Positions 63,566 through 64,000 of a DNA stretch of 64,000 bases are shown here, one piece after another. Position 1 is the first letter of the stretch; each line of letters starts with the position of its first letter. Below the pieces are notes generated by a model. It ran no database searches and was not told the DNA's origin. It worked only from the letters and a program-made list of their open reading frames with translations. This DNA is from Parvibaculum sp. (GTDB lineage Bacteria; Pseudomonadota; Alphaproteobacteria; Parvibaculales; Parvibaculaceae), in contig NZ_JAHBYN010000001.1 in the NCBI RefSeq assembly GCF_019635935.1, forward strand, positions 124,001-188,000, written 5' to 3'. Both the position numbers and the translations under genes were made by a program.

Positions 63566-64000
63566 ATGAGCGGATGCGAACACCACGACCATGCCCATCA
63601 TTGTCACGGGACCGGAACGAAACCCGCACCCGTGGACGTGCCGGCAGGCGCACAATGGACCTGTCCGATGCATGCGGAGGTCATCCGCGATGTAGCCGGC
63701 TCCTGCCCGATCTGCGGCATGGCACTGGAGCCGATAATGCCGGCGGCCGGAGATGCTCCGAACCCGGAATATGCCGATATGAAGCGGCGCTTCTGGATCG
63801 GTGCGGCCCTCGCCCTGCCCGTCTTCGTGCTCGAAATGGGCGCGCATCTGACCGGCCTGTCGCATGTCGTCGCGCAGCAGACCAACAATCTGATGCAGAT
63901 GGCGCTTGCGACGCCGGTGGTGCTGTGGGCGGGCTGGCCCTTCTTCGAGCGCGGCTGGCAATCGCTCGTCACGCGCAATCTCAACATGTTCACGCTGATC
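63566..64000 (+). CDS. Copper-translocating P-type ATPase, N-terminal part (3' end outside window)
   Basis: The first 145 residues are in the window. A His-rich N-terminus (CEHHDHAHHCHG) is followed by the heavy-metal-binding segment WTCPMHAEVIRDVAGSCPICGMALEPI (residues 31-57), then two membrane helices (about 77-95 and 107-126) and VTRNLNMFTLI, the start of the second helix pair of P1B ATPases. This N-terminal pattern is usual in CopB/SilP-type copper or silver exporters. GAGGAG precedes the ATG. The gene has its own CueR-type promoter. Confidence 0.9.
   Translation, partial: MSGCEHHDHAHHCHGTGTKPAPVDVPAGAQWTCPMHAEVIRDVAGSCPICGMALEPIMPAAGDAPNPEYADMKRRFWIGAALALPVFVLEMGAHLTGLSHVVAQQTNNLMQMALATPVVLWAGWPFFERGWQSLVTRNLNMFTLI

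Overview
This window is a 64 kb piece of a high-GC chromosome from an alphaproteobacterium. The evidence is the gene order (scpA-scpB-tatA-tatB-tatC-serS-surE-pcm-nlpD, yajC-secD-secF-Mth938, gyrA-coaD-cyclophilins-queA-tgt), a GTTC-N7-GTTC LexA box by uvrA, trmFO, PAS_5-family proteins and ErpA. The lipid and steroid-type acyl-CoA genes would suit a Parvibaculum-like lineage, but that is a guess. There is no transposase, integrase, phage gene or CRISPR array; this is core chromosome with some metabolic accessory genes.

Layout. 1-9.0 kb: the 3' end of recG, a DUF502 membrane protein, then a five-gene + strand cluster (DUF7064/7065 protein, APH-type phosphotransferase, DUF6285, DUF3089 hydrolase, enoyl-CoA hydratase), a PAS_5 protein, and on the - strand a thiolase with an HMG-CoA-synthase-like/DUF35 fusion. 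9.1-17.7 kb (- strand): TPR/SPOR protein, glmU-glmS, galE, cysD-cysNC. 17.8-23.3 kb: small genes (carbonic anhydrase, RodZ-like HTH/SH3 protein, two Rnk-like proteins, GFA protein, small secreted proteins) and a triple Pho box. 23.3-30.5 kb: tRNA-Lys, REP-like palindromes and the gyrA-coaD-ppi-ppi-queA-tgt operon. 30.7-34.7 kb: ssb and a 53-residue membrane gene diverge from uvrA across a LexA box. 34.7-43.0 kb: hydrolase/MmyB-type regulator pair, Tat-exported PhoD phosphatase, two amidases, trmFO. 43.0-48.0 kb (- strand): yajC-secD-secF-Mth938, PuuD-like membrane protein, NDUFAF6-like protein. 48.2-60.2 kb: DUF815 ATPase, nlpD-like, pcm, surE, serS, tatCBA, scpBA, nagZ, SPOR, argS. 60.2-64 kb: dgt, erpA, PAS_5-xth, and the start of a copper P-type ATPase behind a CueR-type promoter and another triple Pho box.

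Themes. (1) Acyl-CoA metabolism: the phosphotransferase/DUF6285 pair resembles LvaA/LvaB of levulinate catabolism and may phosphorylate 4-hydroxyacyl-CoAs; the thiolase and HMGCS-like/DUF35 fusion look like a physically coupled pair, although the fusion has lost the HMGCS catalytic residues. (2) Envelope and export: Sec, Tat, NlpD, NagZ, two SPOR proteins, glmU/glmS. (3) Respiration: relatives of the human complex I assembly factors NDUFAF3 and NDUFAF6 lie about 1 kb apart next to secDF. (4) Genome maintenance: recG, uvrA, ssb, gyrA, scpAB, xth, dgt. (5) Visible regulation: SOS box, two triple Pho boxes, a CueR promoter, several palindromes and terminators.

All functions are read from sequence by recognition of family motifs; no search was run.
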